DNA of 64,000 nucleotides from Bacteroidota bacterium. GTDB lineage: Bacteria > Bacteroidota > Bacteroidia > Cytophagales > Cytophagaceae. Position 1 is the stretch's first letter, and every line of letters starts with the position of its first letter. Positions 63,586-64,000 of the stretch are shown in pieces. The stretch is taken from contig JAEYZG010000034.1 of NCBI GenBank assembly GCA_023428135.1, forward strand, positions 62,001-126,000, read 5' to 3'. The notes under the pieces are model-generated. The model searched no databases. It was not told where the DNA came from and saw only the letters and a program-made list of their open reading frames with translations. A program made the translations under genes and the position numbers.

Positions 63586-64000
63586 ATTTCGTTGCCGAAG
63601 CATTCTGTTCAAATGCATTCTTTATATCTTCAAACCCAACCTGTGCCTCAAATTTGGTAATCATCTCTAATTTTTCATCAAACAGATATAAAGATGGATA
63701 CCCGATAGCATCAAATTGACGATAAAAATCATCCTTTGCATCATGAAGTACAGTTATCTGAGGAAACTGAGCAAGCTTGTACAGGTTATGAAATTGTTTC
63801 ACCTGTTCAAGGCTATTGGGACTTATCATTAAAATTTCAACATTCTGAAAATAATTAATGTTGTTCAATATCTCAGTTGTTTCCTCCTGGCATAAATCAC
63901 ACAATGGGTTAAAATAGACAATCATTATTTTCTTGTTTTGCGGAATATCTGTATTAGTATATTTTTTCCCATCAAGTCTCACATAATTGATTTCCGGTAT
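63584..64000 (-). CDS. thioredoxin-fold protein, N terminus cut by window edge
   Basis: At least 138 residues; the frame is still open at the right edge, and the GTG at 63982 is not necessarily the start. Visible is a thioredoxin-like core: KKIMIVYFNPLCDLCQEETTEI, with a CDLC redox pair, a later cis-Pro in YPSLYLF and the usual helix and strand order. Resembles TlpA/AhpC-TSA-type thiol-disulfide proteins in Bacteroidetes, which usually carry a signal peptide. Whether it is secreted cannot be judged here. Confidence 0.8.
   Translation of the reverse strand: MPEINYVRLDGKKYTNTDIPQNKKIMIVYFNPLCDLCQEETTEILNNINYFQNVEILMISPNSLEQVKQFHNLYKLAQFPQITVLHDAKDDFYRQFDAIGYPSLYLFDEKLEMITKFEAQVGFEDIKNAFEQNASATK

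Overview
The window looks like a chromosomal segment of a low-GC, cellulose-associated Bacteroidota, most likely of the order Cytophagales (Cytophaga/Sporocytophaga-like); this placement is inference. The evidence is: several large secreted proteins ending in type IX secretion (T9SS) C-terminal sorting domains, a PorP/SprF-family protein, a short RpoD-type sigma factor without region 1.1, a bacillithiol-pathway deacetylase (BshB1), few clear Shine-Dalgarno sequences, and several matches to the Bacteroidetes promoter -7 element TAnnTTTG (some with a -33 TTG 19-20 nt upstream). I saw no phage, insertion sequence or CRISPR array.

Layout. 1-2.3 kb: the end of a berberine-bridge-type FAD oxidoreductase, a DKNYY-repeat membrane protein and an orphan. 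2.3-3.7 kb: tyrS preceded by what looks like a complete transcription attenuator, with a 27-residue leader peptide containing six Tyr in eight residues, alternative pairing segments and an intrinsic terminator. 3.7-8 kb: a DUF1398 protein, a membrane-anchored AraC-type regulator, a GH5 endoglucanase with four TTTACAAA boxes upstream, and an MBL-fold hydrolase. 8-13 kb: a WG-repeat protein, a MerR regulator divergent from a methyltransferase, small soluble proteins, a glutathione peroxidase and a degenerate AcpH-like protein. 13-19 kb: a TolC/adaptor/RND efflux operon. 19-26 kb: a 7TMR-DISM receptor fused to an IS1595-type zinc ribbon, a DinB-like protein, small orphans, an AAA ATPase and a histidine kinase/response regulator pair. 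26 kb: tRNA-Thr(TGT).

26-38 kb is mainly housekeeping: DUF349 protein, YqgE, PdxH, BshB1, M23/LysM peptidase, thioredoxin reductase, RpoD, Pnp, RpsO, LptF/G permease. 38-53 kb holds four T9SS-exported proteins (one a multidomain esterase), an APC permease, an aldo/keto reductase and an outer-membrane phospholipase A. 53-64 kb holds a second WG-repeat protein, 3-methyladenine glycosylase, an SpmA/SpmB fusion, a DUF1232 protein, an Upf1-like helicase, PorP/SprF, a SlyD-like isomerase, a dipeptide epimerase, a histone-H1-like/GreA-like fusion and a truncated thioredoxin-fold protein.

How parts may work together: the AraC regulator and the GH5 enzyme form a plausible sensor/cellulase pair. The T9SS cargo and PorP/SprF belong to one export pathway, though the T9SS core is not in this window. 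The kinase and regulator at 24-26 kb are a two-component system without a DNA-binding output. The best candidate for an undescribed system is the Tyr-rich leader/attenuator of tyrS, followed by the 7TM-zinc-ribbon fusion, the AraC/GH5 repeat array and the histone-like GreA fusion. All calls are by eye from the sequence; no database search was run.
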